Shown here one piece after another: positions 15,223 through 16,752 of a DNA stretch of 16,752 nucleotides (the first letter of the stretch is position 1; each line of letters opens with the position of its first letter). The DNA is from JAEHCY01 sp964519095 (GTDB lineage Bacteria; Pseudomonadota; Gammaproteobacteria; Chromatiales; Chromatiaceae), in NCBI GenBank assembly GCA_964519095.1, contig CAZFHV010000061.1, forward strand, positions 1 through 16,752, read 5' to 3'. Under the pieces are notes generated by a model that had not been told where the DNA came from, did not search any database, and worked only from the letters and a program-made list of their open reading frames with translations. A program made the translations under genes and the position numbers.

Positions 15223-15810
15223 GGGGTCGGTTTCTCGCCGGAAGCGGTGGCGGGGCCTGTTGGTGCAGGGTTCGGGTCCACTGGGACAAGGTCGATGGGC
15301 CTCCACAGGGGCCGCGTCGCTGCTATGACATCACTATGTTACCGCTCTTCCACCGTTCGGACGTCGTCACCGCCCCTGAGCAGATGGGCGGCGAAACAAT
15401 TACCGGGGGTATGGGGCGTTGCCCGCTTTCGGGTCCGCCGGCCCCCGACAACAGATCGCATCGCCTTGGGTGCCAACGGTGGGTCCGGATGCTGTCGTTT
15501 CACCCGCGTCGTGATCGAGTCGAGGAAGCGGCAGGATGCCGGAAAGACATCGACCAGTTTGCCGAAGGTCCTGCGCCGTGCCCCACGCCCTGTGTGGGTT
15601 CTACCGGCCGCGGGCATACAATCTGCTATCTTTAGAAAGGGACATCGCCGCCCGCCAAACCCTGTTGCGAGCGCATGGGCCCCACCGACACTGATGCGCC
15701 GTAGGCGGTGACCACCGCAAGACAACGGACTCTAGGAACTGCACGCGGGGATCAATGCCTGGATTTAGGAATAGTGACTGAGCACCTCCGAAGTCATTAG
15801 GAATAAGCCG
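15223..15810. other. Gap holding only an integrase relic
   Basis: 588 bases between the divergent secreted-protein genes. The only recognisable content is the decayed integron-type integrase end (15327-15551, minus). Overlapping open frames exist on both strands but resemble nothing and contradict each other. TTAGGAATA occurs at 15765-15773 and at 15797-15805, the second copy forming the ribosome site of the gene at 15811. TACAAT within 15616-15623 is -10-like without a convincing -35. No attI core (GTTRRRY) was found. Confidence 0.5.
15327..15551 (-). pseudogene. Remnant of an integron-type integrase (tyrosine recombinase)
   Basis: Minus-strand translation from 15548 reads VFPASCRFLD, SITTRVKRQH, PDPPLAPKAM, RSVVGGRRTR, KRATPHT, PGNCFAAHLLRGGDDVRTVEER, then TAA (15341-15339), then HSDV. 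This is colinear, as I remember it, with the C-terminal part of IntI1 from WVF to GHSDV: 47 residues from VF to PHT in both, with shared D10, H20, ATPHT, FA..LLR.G.D.RTV and HSDV. Box II HTLRHSF has become HTPGNCF, so the catalytic Arg is lost. LLG before HSDV is reduced to Arg plus a stop. The STTMIYTHV segment with the nucleophile Tyr is missing, although PLWRPIDLVP a little later recalls GVRSPLDALP. Nothing of the N-terminal two thirds is recognised, and that space is filled by the opposite-strand gene at 15811. It is a dead fragment. A frame shift near 15550 is possible. Confidence 0.75.
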
Positions 15811-16668
15811 ATGCGAAGCCGTAGCACCATCCTTTCCCTACTGGTACTGGCTGTCCTCCCCTTCTGCAATTTGGAAGCCCTGGAGACAGATACCTTCATC
15901 GTCACTGATCTCACCAAGCATCTATCACAGCAACGTCAGCAGGTTTTGACCCGCCAAGCCCAAACGCAGCTGGACCAAGTGCTGCGTTTCTACGCGGAGC
16001 CATCAAAGACGGAACAAATGGGCAAGATCCACCTTGAGTTTGATCAGCCCCGTGGTGGCGTCTATGCCACAGTCTTTCTCATGGAGGGTCAAGGCAAACG
16101 CAAGGCGCGTGTTGTGCGCCTTTTCGGTGCCGAAGAGGAGCCGCAGCAGGTCGCCCACAAACTCACGCACGCCACCTTTCCGAGTGCCGACAAGCTTGTC
16201 CGCAATATGATGGGTATTCCCATGGAGATGCGCTTCGGGAACCCGCTGAGCTTTCCCATGTGCGGCTTTCGCGCTGAAGACTGGGTAATCGCATTCCGGC
16301 AGCAGCAAAGCTACCTCCCTTTGGCCGATTTTGGACCTGACCACGAAGAGTGGGGCATGACGACGGAAAACGGCGTACCCGTCACGCGCAATCGATCCAG
16401 GCAACACATCATGTACGCCGAATCGGCGGCCTTTGGTGACTACTTGTTGCGAACCTACGGCGCCGAAAAGATGAAGCGGTTCTGGCACTCGTCCCAGGAT
16501 GGCCGACGTCCCTGGGAGGAGGTGTTCGGTTCTTCGCTTAGTCAATTGGAAACGGCTTGGTTACGGGAAGTCAGCGCAGGGAAACCAGTCCCCCGTTTGC
16601 TCGAACTGTTCAAGCGCAATCCCCGGGACGCCTGCACGGAAGCACAGCGAATGCCCAAGAATAGGTAG
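15811..16668 (+). CDS. Secreted protein with degenerate zinc-peptidase-like motif
   Basis: 285 residues with an N-terminal signal peptide (about 1-24, MRSRSTILSLLVLAVLPFCN then LEALETD), so exported. The mature protein recalls peptidase MA-like gluzincins: AHKLTH (115-120) stands where such enzymes have HExxH, the acid base being Lys (codon AAA). YAESAAFGDYLLRTYG (202-217) resembles their helix with the third ligand. The end, PWEEVFGSSLSQLETAWL, matches the usual closing helix. Whether the whole subfamily has Lys there is unknown to me, so function is left open: inactive binder or non-peptidase. The ATG has AGGA 8 bases upstream (15799-15802). Base composition is visibly less GC-rich than in all neighbours and Gln, Lys and Phe codons are more AT-rich, a sign of transfer. 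It stands alone, divergent from the integrase relic, and ends in TAG just before an intrinsic terminator. Confidence 0.75.
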   Translation: MRSRSTILSLLVLAVLPFCNLEALETDTFIVTDLTKHLSQQRQQVLTRQAQTQLDQVLRFYAEPSKTEQMGKIHLEFDQPRGGVYATVFLMEGQGKRKARVVRLFGAEEEPQQVAHKLTHATFPSADKLVRNMMGIPMEMRFGNPLSFPMCGFRAEDWVIAFRQQQSYLPLADFGPDHEEWGMTTENGVPVTRNRSRQHIMYAESAAFGDYLLRTYGAEKMKRFWHSSQDGRRPWEEVFGSSLSQLETAWLREVSAGKPVPRLLELFKRNPRDACTEAQRMPKNR

Positions 16669-16676
16669 GCGATTCT

Positions 16677-16707
16677 GGGCTACGTTGGATGCCCAATCAG
16701 CCCTTTT
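16677..16707 (+). terminator. Intrinsic terminator
   Basis: GGGCT (16677-16681) pairs with AGCCC (16699-16703). Inside it TTGG (16685-16688) pairs with CCAA (16693-16696) around ATGC. TTTT follows directly (16704-16707). A stem plus T-run 8 bases after the TAG stop makes this the best Rho-independent terminator in the window. Confidence 0.7.
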
Positions 16708-16752
16708 AAGGTGTCAGGTCGCAGATAGCCTGGTTTCGGCGAGCAACTTGGC

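Noticed and set aside
15336..15635. Plus-strand 99-codon frame in the gap
   Set aside because: No signal, domain or ribosome site, and it is antisense to the recognisable integrase relic.
16684..16690. GTTGGAT as an integron attC core site (GTTRRRY)
   Set aside because: No RYYYAAC partner lies at a suitable distance, and the bases form part of the intrinsic terminator stem.

Overview
The window looks like a chromosomal segment of a GC-rich gammaproteobacterium. A member of the Chromatiales/Ectothiorhodospiraceae-like purple or sulfur bacteria would fit, but that is inference from base composition and gene style. No rRNA, tRNA, CRISPR array or intact mobile element is visible. Most genes use GC-rich codons. 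The last gene on the right is clearly less GC-rich and may be foreign.

Left part (1-4330, plus strand): a leader with a REP-like palindrome and a candidate heat-shock (sigma-32 type) promoter precedes clpB, the protein disaggregase. A membrane-anchored coiled-coil protein follows, carrying a striking 11-residue histidine ladder. A strong hairpin at 4308-4329 separates it from the convergent minus-strand block.

Central minus-strand block (10637 down to 4332): pyruvate kinase, a 2-phosphoglycerate kinase-like P-loop protein, a CHASE-domain histidine kinase overlapping its single-domain response regulator by 4 bases, and a histidine phosphatase. The first two share a link to three-carbon phosphoglycerate metabolism. 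The kinase/regulator pair is a compact sensory unit. Divergent from pyruvate kinase is a multi-pass membrane protein (DUF2157-like) with a readable promoter and a TTG start.

Right part (11890-16752): a small Cys-rich minus-strand protein, an intergenic stretch with an AT-rich island and a second REP-like hairpin, and then a two-gene glycosyltransferase unit on the minus strand. The upstream glycosyltransferase (GT2 type) is interrupted by an in-frame TAG. The downstream one (GT4 type) looks intact. Next is a secreted protein of unknown function.

The apparently empty stretch 15223-15810 hides the decayed 3' end of an integron-type tyrosine recombinase (IntI family), with its catalytic arginine and tyrosine gone. 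Immediately beyond its broken 5' side, in the orientation and place where integron cassettes lie, sits a lower-GC gene for a secreted protein with a degenerate zinc-protease-like motif (HKLTH). It is followed by a good intrinsic terminator. No attC or attI site could be recognised, so 'integron relic' rests on the integrase fragment alone.
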